From positions 1 through 64,000 of the forward strand of contig CBDHDM010000088.1 in assembly GCA_965261315.1 (NCBI GenBank): a stretch of 64,000 nucleotides of DNA. The letters are read 5' to 3'. The notes under the pieces are model-generated. The model searched no databases. It was not told the DNA's origin and worked only from the letters and a program-made list of their open reading frames with translations. Below, piece by piece: positions 1 to 8,622 of this stretch. The stretch's first letter is position 1. Each line of letters begins with the position of its first letter. The stretch is from Endozoicomonas sp965261315. Its GTDB lineage: Bacteria > Pseudomonadota > Gammaproteobacteria > Pseudomonadales > Endozoicomonadaceae. The translations under genes and the position numbers were made by a program.

Positions 1-986
1 TGACTTTGCCAGCCCAAGCACACGGAATCAATGGTTTCAATGGAGCCCGGCTCTGCTGCCATCAGTGCCTGGGCATCTTGTAGCGAGTCCTGAAAACTTT
101 TGTAGAAAACCAGAACCAGAGCGGACTGCTTTGGAATAGGCAGCAGATTAACTTTAATCTCACTGATGATGGCCAGAGTGCCTTCTGAGCCACAGAGGAT
201 CGCGTTCAGGTCGTGCTGATTATCTTTATTGACAATATTGGCCAGATCATAGCCCGTCAGATTACGGTTCAGGTGTGGGAATACTTCAGACACCCGTTGT
301 TTATGTTGGCTGTGTGTCTTTTTCAGCGTGCTATAAATCTGACCGATGCGGTCCTGCCGCTGACACAGTTGTTCAAGCTGATCATTATCGACAGGCGATG
401 AGTTCCACACCGTGCCATCCGCAAGCACGGAGGTCAGCTCAAGAACATGATGGCGGGTTTTGCCATAAACCACAGAGCCCTGACCACTGGCATCGGTATT
501 GACCATGCCGCCAACCGTTGCCCGGTTGCTGGTGGAGAGCTCTGGTGCAAAAAACAACCCTTCGCTGGCAGCGAGTTCATTGAGGTAGTCTTTGATCACG
601 CCGGATTGAACTCTGGCCCAGCGCTCTTGTGTATTGATCTCCAGTACCTGGTTCATAAAACGGCTGGTATCGACCATAAAGCCTGAAGTGAGTGACTGGC
701 CGTTAGTACCGGTACCACCACCACGGGGAGAAACGACGATCTGCTGGAAATCGGGTTTATTGGCAAGCGTCAGAATCTTACTGATGTCTTCGGTGGAGCG
801 CGGGTAGAAAATTCCCTCTGGCAGGACCTGATAAATGGAGTTATCGGTTGCCAGAACGGTCCGGTCGGCATAGCCCAGTTCGATATCACCGGTAAAGCCT
901 GCAGAGGCTAGTTCCCGGGCAAAGTGACTATATAAGGTATTTGTTGTTTTCTGATCCAGCCTGCTGATCACAGCGTTACTCCCCAT
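1..986 (-). CDS. ydiJ: YdiJ-type FAD-binding/Fe-S dehydrogenase, N-terminal part (partial)
   Basis: The reverse strand reads openly from an ATG at 986 to the window edge, giving 328 residues of a protein that is normally about 1,000 residues long. The visible part is the FAD-binding type 4 domain of the YdiJ family, with RGGGTGTNG near residue 75, an APELSTSNRATVGG stretch and NTDASGQGS near residue 150. YdiJ-type enzymes oxidise D-2-hydroxy acids such as D-2-hydroxyglutarate, pairing this FAD domain with a C-terminal Fe-S domain that here would lie outside the window. The alignment to E. coli YdiJ is close from about residue 15 onward (for example DNSIYQ). The gene is cut by the window edge, so its integrity is unknown. 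Confidence 0.88.
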   Translation of the reverse strand, partial: MGSNAVISRLDQKTTNTLYSHFARELASAGFTGDIELGYADRTVLATDNSIYQVLPEGIFYPRSTEDISKILTLANKPDFQQIVVSPRGGGTGTNGQSLTSGFMVDTSRFMNQVLEINTQERWARVQSGVIKDYLNELAASEGLFFAPELSTSNRATVGGMVNTDASGQGSVVYGKTRHHVLELTSVLADGTVWNSSPVDNDQLEQLCQRQDRIGQIYSTLKKTHSQHKQRVSEVFPHLNRNLTGYDLANIVNKDNQHDLNAILCGSEGTLAIISEIKVNLLPIPKQSALVLVFYKSFQDSLQDAQALMAAEPGSIETIDSVCLGWQS

Positions 987-1102
987 CAATCCCGGCAGCT
1001 ATTGTACGTAAAGCAGGGGAGGTAGGGAATAAAAGGTCGTTATCCGCTGCCCGTAAAGTGTATGTCTTATTTTTCGGGCGGCGGGTAGCGGTCAACGGGA
1101 GG

Positions 1103-1114
1103 CGAAACGTCAAC
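1103..1114. repeat. Single-arm copy of the CGAAACGTCAAC dispersed repeat
   Basis: The word CGAAACGTCAAC matches one arm of the long perfect palindrome at 15688-15741 and is the reverse complement of the word at 21242-21259. It lies in the short space between the ydiJ start and the end of the DUF4202 gene. Confidence 0.4.
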
Positions 1115-1119
1115 GCCCC

Positions 1120-1692
1120 CTAATTACCCGCCAATGCTTCCTGAAGAACTTGTCGCTCGGATTCTGAGAATGACAATTCCAGCGCTGTCTGCTGAGCCTG
1201 TTCAGACATTTTTTTCCAGGTTTTCTGCACAATAGAGAAAAGCTTGTCTTTGGGGTGCTTGGCAGCAAAGGCCGAAAAGTCACGGGTCAGGAAGACCAGG
1301 CATGCACAATCTTCCAGAGTCTGGGTATCCGCATTATGCTTAATGCCCTGCTTGCGAATGATGGCAGACGCTTTTTCACAGCGCTCTTCTGAATAACCAT
1401 TCTGTGTCATCACCTCACTGGCTTTTCGCGCATGCAGTTTGCCCAGCTCAGTGCGCCACTTCAGGTAGCCGGTGCGTCCTTCCGGGTATTCTGAGCGGGG
1501 GATTTCCCAGCGGCACAAGTGCTGGCTGCGAACGGCGATCTGCAGTTCTTCAGAAGCATCCGGGGCCAGCTGTTGTAACCAGTGAGTCATTTGCCGGGCA
1601 TAGTTTAGCTCTGCTGGCACACCGTCAATGATTTTTGGATCCATCCCATGAAGCTGGTCAATGGCGGCCAGTGTTTCTGTAAGTCTGGTCAT
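1120..1692 (-). CDS. DUF4202 family protein
   Basis: This 190-residue soluble protein matches the DUF4202 family in length and in conserved stretches: a central WEIPRSEYPEGRTGYLKWR segment, LGKLHARKASEVM, and a C-terminal LVFLTRDF with KTWKKMS. The biochemical role of the family is not established. The start at 1692 is preferred over an upstream in-frame ATG because AAGGAG lies 11 bases before it and the extra N-terminal residues look like untranslated sequence. It is transcribed leftward and is divergent from the reductase gene at 1866. Confidence 0.75.
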   Translation of the reverse strand: MTRLTETLAAIDQLHGMDPKIIDGVPAELNYARQMTHWLQQLAPDASEELQIAVRSQHLCRWEIPRSEYPEGRTGYLKWRTELGKLHARKASEVMTQNGYSEERCEKASAIIRKQGIKHNADTQTLEDCACLVFLTRDFSAFAAKHPKDKLFSIVQKTWKKMSEQAQQTALELSFSESERQVLQEALAGN

Positions 1693-1865
1693 AAACTGCG
1701 ATACTCCTTTTCTATTGAAAAACGTTTTATTCTTCGGGGGCGAAACCCTGTAAACCGCTTTTCTTTCGCTATGGGCATTATCGTTATGCTGCACTTTTTA
1801 CTTGATTTGCCTGACGATTTCGACTGGTATTTGAGATTACACTGGTTGTTCTACTGGAGAGTCGG

Positions 1866-2549
1866 GTGAGAAGAATGAATCAAGAAAAGCCCCCTAAAGT
1901 TGCCATGGTGGTTGGTGCGACCGGAGCCACTGGGCAGGTGTTGATGAAATATCTGCTGGAGAGTGATCACTATTCTCAGGTTATTGTTCTGCATTATCGG
2001 ACTACGCCCTGGGCTGACCATCCCAAGGTCAGGGAAATTGTGCGGAGCCTGGATCAATTAAAAGATCTGGAAACAGAGCCAGCAGCAGATGCTTTATTCT
2101 GTTGCCTTGGCACGACCATCAAAAAGGCGGGTTCCAAACATGAATTTGCCAAAGTTGATCGTGATTATGTTCTGGCACTTGGGCAGTGGGCCGTTGACCA
2201 TGGACAGCCATCTTTTCACCTGATCAGTGCCTATGGGGCAGATTCCGGTTCGCTGGCTTTCTATATGACGGTTAAAGGTGAAACTGAGCGTGCACTGAAA
2301 CAGATGGGGCTTCGCTCTCTATCTATTTACCAGCCTTCACTGCTGCATGGGGAGCGGAATGAGTTTCGATTTATGGAGTCAGTGGGTTTTTATGTAATGT
2401 CCCTGCTAGGCAGCCTGCCCGTTTCCGGTTTGAAAACACTTCGCCCTACCCGAATTGAAGCACTGGCAAAGCTGATGTATCAGCACTCTTTACTGGACGT
2501 TTCAGGTTTGCAGGTTTTCCGCCCTTCAGATATCGCTGTCTGCGAATGA
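1866..2549 (+). CDS. NAD(P)-binding protein, HTATIP2/TIP30-like atypical short-chain dehydrogenase
   Basis: The N-terminus carries a Rossmann-fold nucleotide-binding signature GATGATG within the first 25 residues, followed by features of the atypical SDR group related to HTATIP2 (CCLGTTIKKAGS, VDRDYVLALG, HLISAYGAD, and YQPSLLHGERNEFR). Its 227 residues are the usual family length. Substrates of the bacterial members are unknown. The start may be the GTG at 1866, which has GGAGA five bases upstream, or the ATG nine bases later; the evidence does not separate them. The nuclease relic begins immediately after its stop codon. Confidence 0.75.
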   Translation: MRRMNQEKPPKVAMVVGATGATGQVLMKYLLESDHYSQVIVLHYRTTPWADHPKVREIVRSLDQLKDLETEPAADALFCCLGTTIKKAGSKHEFAKVDRDYVLALGQWAVDHGQPSFHLISAYGADSGSLAFYMTVKGETERALKQMGLRSLSIYQPSLLHGERNEFRFMESVGFYVMSLLGSLPVSGLKTLRPTRIEALAKLMYQHSLLDVSGLQVFRPSDIAVCE

Positions 2550-2739
2550 CGGATTTTTGTACTTCAGGATCTCGGGCTTACCCGTTTTGAAAGCTACCCC
2601 AGCCACTCCCGACGATTACACGACAACATCTTTATCAGATGCGTAGGCGTACTCAAAATGCTCAGGAAAAAAGAAAAACAATAGCGACTTTGCGCTGGAA
2701 AAATTCATCTTCTCTAACCCTGAATACCTGGCTATCTAC
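2550..2739 (+). pseudogene. Decayed VRR-NUC (FAN1-like) nuclease, N-terminal relic
   Basis: Out of frame with the preceding gene, the sequence reads FVLQDLGLTRFESYP and, after a shift of frame, SDFALEKFIFSNPEYLAIYRIRKY. These resemble the N-terminal part of bacterial VRR-NUC/FAN1-type proteins, which cleave branched or cross-linked DNA. Several stops and at least one frame change interrupt it. It ends where the insertion sequence begins, and a matching C-terminal relic lies on the other side of the element. The family assignment is by remembered motif and would need a profile search. Confidence 0.5.
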
Positions 2740-4181
2740 CGCATTAGGAAGTATCAAATGCCAGCTTCTGGGATTTGCAACCGTGTGCAATTGCCTTGAA
2801 CAAAGCATCCCAACTATCAATCATCAAGGTAAGAAAAAAACTGGTTATTTTTTTCCATAATCGTTTTCGTGTTGGCTTCGCTGGTTTATTTAAAGCTTTT
2901 TGAAATCGTGGACAAGCCAACTCCTGAATCTGATCGAAAAGAAAAGCCAGGAATGTAAGGTAGGCGAAATTCGTAGCCAGGTGATATTCGCCATGACCAT
3001 AGCTGTGCTCAAGTTGATAGCCTTGGTTCTTCAGGGTGTTAAACGTTTGATTCTCAATATGCCATCTACAACGACCTCCTCTCATGACGGATTCAACTGT
3101 CTTTTTAGTCAATTCAATATCGGTTATCCAACACCAGACATGCGAATTACCCGCTTTATCAATTTCAATATAATCCAGGACATTGACCTGCTCTGCATCA
3201 TCCTGCAGATTCAGGGTTACATTATTTGCATAGCGGAATCTGTGAGTTGTATTGTTCTCTTTATCAACGATGGTGTGGTGCTTAACTTCACCCTGATCAT
3301 AAAGCTCATTCATGGCCTCAATAAGCGACACATGATTGCCATCTTTTGCGACGATAATATAGTGCCAGCCATACTTCTTGATCAGAGCAATGGTGGGATT
3401 GTCAGCGTATAAGCCATCGAGAAGAATGACCAGTTTTAGTTGCGGGTGGTCGTGTTTTACCTGTGCCAGAAAACGTCGGATAGCCGCTTTTTCACAATCA
3501 TTTTTTGTCGTACCATCTTGTTTGCAAATGGCTTCCGGTGCTAAAGGAATCACGGTTTTCTGATTTTGATGGACAATACACCCACCCATAATATTGTGAT
3601 AATAGGCTTCATTCTTTTTGCCTTCATTCATGATGCAACAGTCATCACAACGACAGGTTCCTGAATAAAAAAGACCAGTGCCATCAATAGGAAGGAGGTA
3701 ATGGTCTTTTAGCTTTCCGCATTTGAATTCGAATCCTTTCAGGGCTCCATTACGCTGAACAATGTTGAATAGTTCTTTGAAGGGTTTCTTAAGTTCGGCG
3801 GGATCTACAGGGTCAATAACTTCTCTCATTCTTGTGTCAGAAGGAACACTACCATCCTTAATATGGTAAAGTTTTTCGAGATTATGGCAGCATACTTCGT
3901 CGAGCCTTTCCTCATCGAATGCTAACAGCGAATCACACTTTTGATGCATCATGGCAAAAGCAGATTTAGGAAAATTGGCAAATGGAATGATGCACTGATT
4001 GGGACGGTGATCAGTTATTTTTTCAAAGCATTCAGAAACTGTTTTTATGAGATAAGTAGCACTGAATTGCCTGACTTTTTTCTGTATGGCAGTACCCATA
4101 ATTGATCCGACGACGATGATTTAGTAAAGATCAATTTTAGTCGATAAATTGTGCGGGTGAGTTTTTATTGCTTCCTCTGCG
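2740..4181. mobile_element. DDE-transposase insertion sequence (IS4-like) inside a nuclease relic
   Basis: The element holds one transposase gene on the reverse strand. The proposed ends are imperfect inverted repeats: CGCATTAGGAAGTAT at the left (from 2740) against ATTGCTTCCTCTGCG at the right (to 4181), sharing the CTTCCT core and a terminal TGCG. No clear target-site duplication is visible, so the limits are approximate. Sequences on both sides belong to the same decayed VRR-NUC reading frame, which supports insertion into that gene. Confidence 0.6.
2744..4099 (-). CDS. IS4-like DDE transposase
   Basis: This 451-residue protein is a cut-and-paste type DDE transposase. The first catalytic aspartate is in LLPIDGTGLF, the second in LVILLDGLYAD, and the glutamate is in RWHIENQTFNTLK, a variant of the R-x3-E-K signature of IS4-related enzymes. 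A cysteine-rich CRCDDCC segment follows the first aspartate. The frame is intact, so the element may still be active. Its reading direction is opposite to the disrupted nuclease relic. Confidence 0.85.
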   Translation of the reverse strand: MGTAIQKKVRQFSATYLIKTVSECFEKITDHRPNQCIIPFANFPKSAFAMMHQKCDSLLAFDEERLDEVCCHNLEKLYHIKDGSVPSDTRMREVIDPVDPAELKKPFKELFNIVQRNGALKGFEFKCGKLKDHYLLPIDGTGLFYSGTCRCDDCCIMNEGKKNEAYYHNIMGGCIVHQNQKTVIPLAPEAICKQDGTTKNDCEKAAIRRFLAQVKHDHPQLKLVILLDGLYADNPTIALIKKYGWHYIIVAKDGNHVSLIEAMNELYDQGEVKHHTIVDKENNTTHRFRYANNVTLNLQDDAEQVNVLDYIEIDKAGNSHVWCWITDIELTKKTVESVMRGGRCRWHIENQTFNTLKNQGYQLEHSYGHGEYHLATNFAYLTFLAFLFDQIQELACPRFQKALNKPAKPTRKRLWKKITSFFLTLMIDSWDALFKAIAHGCKSQKLAFDTS

Positions 4182-4629
4182 TGTTGCGTGGTAGTAAGGC
4201 TCCGGAATTCATCGGGAATTGCTGAAGCTACCCTTTAACGTCCCGTCTGTTTAATTGCAGGGAGGAACTGGATAGAGGTTTGAACCTATCGTTGCTCTGG
4301 CAGGAAATAGCTTACGACAATAAGAAGTATGATCTTGAAGAGATAGGAGCGACACCAGCAAGCAGTCTGGAGCTGGCTTTTGCCCAGCGATTTTCCAGAA
4401 CTCTCAAAGGAGAGAAGCGCAGGCGACAGGCTTCCCGATTTACTGAGTTCACTCTTGAGCTTAACGACAATGGTCAACGGGTTGAATTTCAGGTTTAGGA
4501 GACTTCATCAATCAGGGCTGGCAGGTGTTTTATGTGGAGAATGCTCTGATTAACGGTCTGGCTGGCCTAGTGTTCTGGGATATGGAAAGAAATACACATC
4601 GGCTGCGACAGGCCAATGTCTGGCGATGA
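4182..4629 (+). pseudogene. Decayed VRR-NUC (FAN1-like) nuclease, C-terminal relic
   Basis: From about 4259 the frame reads REELDRGLNLSLLWQEIAYD and ATPASSLELAFAQRFSRTLK, ending at a stop at 4498. A one-frame shift then gives INQGWQVFYVENALINGLAG followed by LVFWD, the sequence that precedes the catalytic VRR-NUC core in this family. After that the text degenerates and stops at 4629, so the nuclease core itself is missing. Together with 2550-2739 it marks one ancestral gene that was interrupted and is eroding. Confidence 0.5.
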
Positions 4630-4698
4630 CGACGTAAGAAAAGGAGTGAGTTTGTTGCAAAGCGGAGCCAGCAAATGGCGGCTCCGTAAACTTTGATA

Positions 4699-5217
4699 CT
4701 ATTCTTCGTCTTTGGCGATTATCTCATTGTGCTCATCCGTCAGCGTGAGGTCCTTCATAAATAAAACCATGGGTGAGCGCTGATCGAGCTCCAGAGTGAT
4801 CTTGCAGTTGTCTGAGCAGTTACCGGGTGAGATTTCAAAGGTATCCGTTGCCGGGCTGTTCCAGGCATGCCCGTGAACCTCATGGCCTGAGGCAACCGGT
4901 TGATCATTGAAATATATATTGACCAGGGTTTCAGCACCCCAGCCAGCCCAGGTGAATTTCGCGTAGATTTTGTCGTGCCCATCCAGTTTTACCGGGAAGC
5001 TGACTTTCCCACCTGCAGACGTCAGTCTCCAGGAGTTGTAAGCAAAGTCATAAGCGTGCTCTGAGCTGTATTCCGGCTGACCGGTAAACGCGCCTGATAT
5101 CTCGTAAGCATTCAATTGATTGTTGGAAATACTGGCTGAGATTTTGCCGATCTCTTCAGCGAATGCAGAAGATAGGTTGCAGATGAATAGCAAAGATAAA
5201 ACCCGGTACAACTTCAT
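4699..5217 (-). CDS. Secreted protein of unknown function
   Basis: The 172-residue product begins with a clear Sec signal peptide (hydrophobic LSLLFICNLSSAFA, likely cut after AFA). The mature part is about 150 residues, rich in aromatic and beta-prone sequence, with a WAGWGAETLVNIYF segment and a closely spaced cysteine pair in NCSDNC that could form a disulfide loop after export. This composition would suit a small beta-sandwich, possibly ligand binding, but I recognise no family. It stands alone between the nuclease relic and the ettA relic. Confidence 0.65.
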   Translation of the reverse strand: MKLYRVLSLLFICNLSSAFAEEIGKISASISNNQLNAYEISGAFTGQPEYSSEHAYDFAYNSWRLTSAGGKVSFPVKLDGHDKIYAKFTWAGWGAETLVNIYFNDQPVASGHEVHGHAWNSPATDTFEISPGNCSDNCKITLELDQRSPMVLFMKDLTLTDEHNEIIAKDEE

Positions 5218-5379
5218 AAAATTCTCCCAACTCGAAATGCATTGTTACGGTTTGCGATGATGAAGAGGTACGTCCGTATACAGCACACAGCGTCACAGGT
5301 GCTAGCTAACTGTCCATTCAACAATGGAGTCGGGTTTGAATGTAAAGTTCACTGGGAGGGGAGAAAAAGAAAGGAATGA

Positions 5380-5396
5380 CTACCCTGGAAGGGTAG
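5380..5396 (-). terminator. Hairpin after the ettA relic
   Basis: CTACCCT and AGGGTAG form a 7-bp stem with a 3-base loop. Read on the reverse strand it lies just downstream of the ettA stop and is followed by a pyrimidine-rich tract (TCATTCCTTTCTTTTTC), so it is probably the original ettA terminator left behind. Confidence 0.5.
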
Positions 5397-5421
5397 CCAT
5401 TGACGGAACTAATGAACTAAA

Positions 5422-5610
5422 TCAGGCATCAATACGCTTGTACTTAATACGATGAGGGCCCGTCGCTTCTTCACCCAGTCGCTCACGTTTATCGGCTTCA
5501 TACCCGGCGTGTTACCTTCAAAAAAGGTCACCTTGGAGGCTGCCCTCGTACGTCAGAATATGAGTCGCTACACGATCCAGAAACCAGCGGTTGTGAGAGA
5601 TCACCCCGTG
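5422..5610 (-). pseudogene. ettA: ettA 3' fragment (energy-dependent translational throttle A)
   Basis: On the reverse strand the sequence encodes VISHNRWFLDRVATHILTYE, then in shifted frames FFEGNTPG, then EADKRERLGEEATGPHRIKY followed by KRIDA and a stop. This is the C-terminal end of EttA, an ABC-F ATPase that gates the ribosomal E site according to energy charge. At least two single-base frame changes are visible, and nothing upstream of the second ABC motif remains. It is a dead fragment; a full copy elsewhere in the genome would be expected. Confidence 0.8.
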
Positions 5611-6011
5611 AGCATTGTTATGGACATAGCTATTTGAAGCATACTCAAGTAGCTGCGAAGTATCTTGTTATACGTTCTTGCCTTCTTACCGCTACAACAT
5701 ATGTCTCACTCTCATCGCCTGAATAAAAGCCAGAACCTTTGCCTGCCAACAGACAGCGTGCGTAGAAATCCTCTATCCGTGCGTTGGCCTGATTATACCC
5801 GACACTAATAGCCAGTCGAACAGGGCTTCCGGGCGCAGTGGCGAAGAAACGGTTCCAGAGGATTCATAGATCAAGTGCTTTTATTTCAAGTCGATATTTT
5901 TTGTGATTTCTTTGTTCCAGAAGACCATTTAAAAGGTTTGCTCCTAATGCTGGGGCTCTGTTTGGTCAAGTGGGTGGAAATCCAATAAATTCGAAAAAAT
6001 GAGGCAAAGGA
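5611..6011. other. Non-coding stretch upstream of the NUDT9-like gene
   Basis: No gene is supported here. On the reverse strand 5645-5860 is open for about 70 codons (reading from LWNRFFATAPGS to ERITRYFAAT) but has no start codon, no ribosome-binding site and no family I recognise, so it may be another gene scrap. The last 100 bases are AT-rich and probably hold the promoter of the gene at 6012. Confidence 0.4.
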
Positions 6012-7118
6012 ATGTCTGGGATTATTGAGAGATATAAAGGGGTTGTGGAAGCCTATAGGCAGCGGCACGATAACCGTGACCCTGGCTTTTTCAAGTGTGC
6101 AAAATATGCATTGAAGGCATTTTTTGGCTATTCAGTGAAAACACATAATGCTGGAAAACACATTTTCAAAGGCCCTGGTGATAGTAATACTCCAGCTGCA
6201 AAAGGTTTGGGTTCAAGGGCGGTCACTGGTATGAATGAACACTCGGTTTGTCGGGATTCCCGTGAGGCACCGGAAGGATATCACCGTGTGAGTGTCCCTG
6301 ATGAAAAAGTCAGCTGGGACACCTCTTTTAATGACTATAAGCCTTCAGAGTATACTGCTGTCTCAGTTCTCAGGCAGCCTGTCTGGGCGGACCCTTTAAA
6401 CCCCAAAGGTGTTAATTGGAAAGACAGCGCCCACCAAAGCCATCTTGGTAAAATAAGCTTTGATCAAGAAGGGATGCCTTTGAATCCAAAAGGGCGAACA
6501 GGCACAGCAGGGCGAGGTCTGCTTGGAAAGTGGGGGCCGAATCTTGCGGCTGACCCGATTATTACCCGTGACGGCCCAGATGGTAAATATGAGCTGCTTC
6601 TGATTAAACGAGGGGATAATCGCCAGTGGGCCTTGCCCGGAGGCATGGTTGATCCAACGGATGAGAGTTTTTCAGCCGCAGCTATTCGGGAATTAGCCGA
6701 AGAAGCGTTGAATTCTCCTGAAGTCCTGGATGATGATATCAAAAATCAGCTTTCCTCGCTGGAAGATGGGCTTAAACAAGAGGGTAAGGCAGATAAAGAG
6801 ATAGAAACGAAGGTCACTCAGCTTCGGAACAAACTGGTCTTTGAGAAAGTAAAAAACTCACCGGGCTTTCAACAGCCAGAGGAGGTATATAAAGGTTATG
6901 TTGATGACCGGCGCAATACGGATAATGCCTGGATGGAAACTGCGGCCTATCATACACATATCGAAGGGAGTAACCCTTACCTTAATAAGCCGGAAGCCGG
7001 TGATGATGCGATAGGAGCCAAGTGGGTGGAAGTCACTCCAGAGGTCATCAAGGGGCTGTATGCCAGTCATTCTGACATTGTGAAGAATGTTCCACGTATT
7101 AAAGAGATCTGTGCATAG
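6012..7118 (+). CDS. NUDT9-like ADP-ribose pyrophosphatase (animal-like Nudix hydrolase)
   Basis: Residues 95-368 follow animal NUDT9 and the NUDT9-H domain of TRPM2 closely: VPDEKVSW at 95-102, PVWADP at 123-128, NPKGRTGTAGRGLLGKWGPN at 158-177, then ADPIITR, the Nudix box at 210-232, YKGYVDDRRNTDNAWMET at 293-310, EAGDDA at 328-333 and LYASHS at 349-354. NUDT9 hydrolyses ADP-ribose to AMP and ribose 5-phosphate. The catalytic RELAEE of the Nudix box is intact, but the loop before the first glutamate has six residues instead of the usual five. A charged insertion of about 40 residues (235-290) and a unique N-terminus of about 90 residues are extra. No signal peptide is visible. Start: ATG with GAGG 7 bases upstream. 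It lies between gene relics and glyA, consistent with acquisition from a host-like source. Confidence 0.9.
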   Translation: MSGIIERYKGVVEAYRQRHDNRDPGFFKCAKYALKAFFGYSVKTHNAGKHIFKGPGDSNTPAAKGLGSRAVTGMNEHSVCRDSREAPEGYHRVSVPDEKVSWDTSFNDYKPSEYTAVSVLRQPVWADPLNPKGVNWKDSAHQSHLGKISFDQEGMPLNPKGRTGTAGRGLLGKWGPNLAADPIITRDGPDGKYELLLIKRGDNRQWALPGGMVDPTDESFSAAAIRELAEEALNSPEVLDDDIKNQLSSLEDGLKQEGKADKEIETKVTQLRNKLVFEKVKNSPGFQQPEEVYKGYVDDRRNTDNAWMETAAYHTHIEGSNPYLNKPEAGDDAIGAKWVEVTPEVIKGLYASHSDIVKNVPRIKEICA

Positions 7119-7341
7119 ACTGGATGGTGTAGGTTGGTTTCGCTGGGGTGAGTTGATGGCTTCATCCCATTTTTTCTAATCTGGATGCAAATACCTCCCG
7201 TATAACGTTTATAGAGCTATGCAGCCACTGCTCATAATGACTATGAAGGATTTTCACTGCAGATTTACTCCAAGCTGTATTAGAATAGCGCCTCACCACC
7301 GACATTCAGGCATTTTACAGGCAACAACCCAGAGGTAATGA

Positions 7342-8607
7342 ATGTTCACAAAGGACATGACCATCGCTGAATTTGATCCGGAGCTGAAGGCGGCTATTGA
7401 TGCAGAAACCCTGCGTCAGGAAGAGCACATTGAGCTGATCGCTTCCGAGAATTATGCCAGTCCAAGAGTTATGGAAGCTCAGGGCAGCGCGCTGACTAAC
7501 AAATATGCAGAAGGCTATCCGGGCAAGCGTTATTACGGCGGCTGTGAGCACGTTGATGTAGCCGAACAGCTGGCCATTGATCGTGCCAAGGCGCTGTTTG
7601 GTGCAGGCTATGCCAACGTTCAGCCTCACTCCGGCTCCCAGGCCAATGCGGCTGTTTACATGGCTCTGTTGAAGCCGGGCGATGTGGTTCTGGGTATGAG
7701 TCTGGCCCATGGCGGTCACCTGACTCATGGTGCCAAGGTTAGCTTTTCCGGTCGTATCTACGACGCAGTGCAGTATGGTCTGAATACTGAAACCGGCGAA
7801 ATTGATTACGATGAAGTTGAGCGTCTGGCGCTCGAGCATAAGCCAAAGATGGTTGTCGCTGGCTTCTCAGCCTATTCCCGTGTGGTTGACTGGCAGCGTT
7901 TCCGTGATATCGCCGATAAAGTAGGCGCTTACTTACTGGTGGATATGGCCCACATTGCCGGTCTTGTGGCTGCTGGCGTTTATCCTTCTCCCGTAGGTAT
8001 TGCTGATGTCGTGACCACGACCACTCACAAGACGCTGGGCGGGCCACGGGGTGGTCTGATCCTTGCCGATGAAAATGAAGAGCTGAACAAAAAGCTTAAC
8101 TTTGCTGTCTTTCCTGAGTCTCAGGGTGGCCCTCTGTGTCATGTGATTGCCGCGAAGGCTGTTTGCTTCAAAGAAGCGATGTCGGAGGAATTCAAAAGCT
8201 ATCAGGCTCAGGTTGTTAAGAACGCTCGTGCCATGACTGTGGTAATGATGGAGCGTGGCATTAACATCGTCTCCGGCGGTACTGATGATCACCTGTTCCT
8301 GATGGATCTGATCGGTAAGGAGTACACCGGTAAAGATGCTGAGGCAGCCCTGGGTCGTGCCAATATTACGGTTAACAAGAATGCCGTTCCTAATGATCCA
8401 CGTTCACCCTTTGTGACCAGTGGTCTGCGTATTGGTACTCCGGCGATTACCCGTCGTGGCTTTAACGAAGAAGATTCCGCTGCACTGGCTGGCTGGATCT
8501 GTGACGTTCTGGACGCTCTGGGTGATGGTTCTGGTGATGAAAAGGTTGAAGCAGAAGTGAAAGCCAAAGTGCTGGAAATCTGTGCTCGTCTGCCTGTCTA
8601 CAAATAA
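7342..8607 (+). CDS. glyA: Serine hydroxymethyltransferase
   Basis: The 421-residue PLP enzyme interconverts serine and glycine while charging tetrahydrofolate with a one-carbon unit. It aligns end to end with E. coli GlyA: ELIASENYASPRVMEAQGS, NKYAEGYPGKRYYGGCEHVD, the PLP-lysine motif TTTHKTLGGPRGG, and RSPFVTSGLRIGTPA. Length and all motifs are normal. An AGAGGT ribosome-binding site precedes the ATG. It is followed by a double hairpin and then nrdR on the same strand, a gene order common in gammaproteobacteria. Confidence 0.97.
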   Translation: MFTKDMTIAEFDPELKAAIDAETLRQEEHIELIASENYASPRVMEAQGSALTNKYAEGYPGKRYYGGCEHVDVAEQLAIDRAKALFGAGYANVQPHSGSQANAAVYMALLKPGDVVLGMSLAHGGHLTHGAKVSFSGRIYDAVQYGLNTETGEIDYDEVERLALEHKPKMVVAGFSAYSRVVDWQRFRDIADKVGAYLLVDMAHIAGLVAAGVYPSPVGIADVVTTTTHKTLGGPRGGLILADENEELNKKLNFAVFPESQGGPLCHVIAAKAVCFKEAMSEEFKSYQAQVVKNARAMTVVMMERGINIVSGGTDDHLFLMDLIGKEYTGKDAEAALGRANITVNKNAVPNDPRSPFVTSGLRIGTPAITRRGFNEEDSAALAGWICDVLDALGDGSGDEKVEAEVKAKVLEICARLPVYK

Positions 8608-8622
8608 GTTCAAGTTAAAAGT

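Noticed and set aside
2900..3412. 170-codon forward frame
   Set aside because: It is the antisense of the intact IS transposase and has no coding signature of its own.
5645..5860. Open reverse stretch of about 70 codons
   Set aside because: No start codon, no ribosome-binding site and no recognised family; kept only as a note on the spacer.
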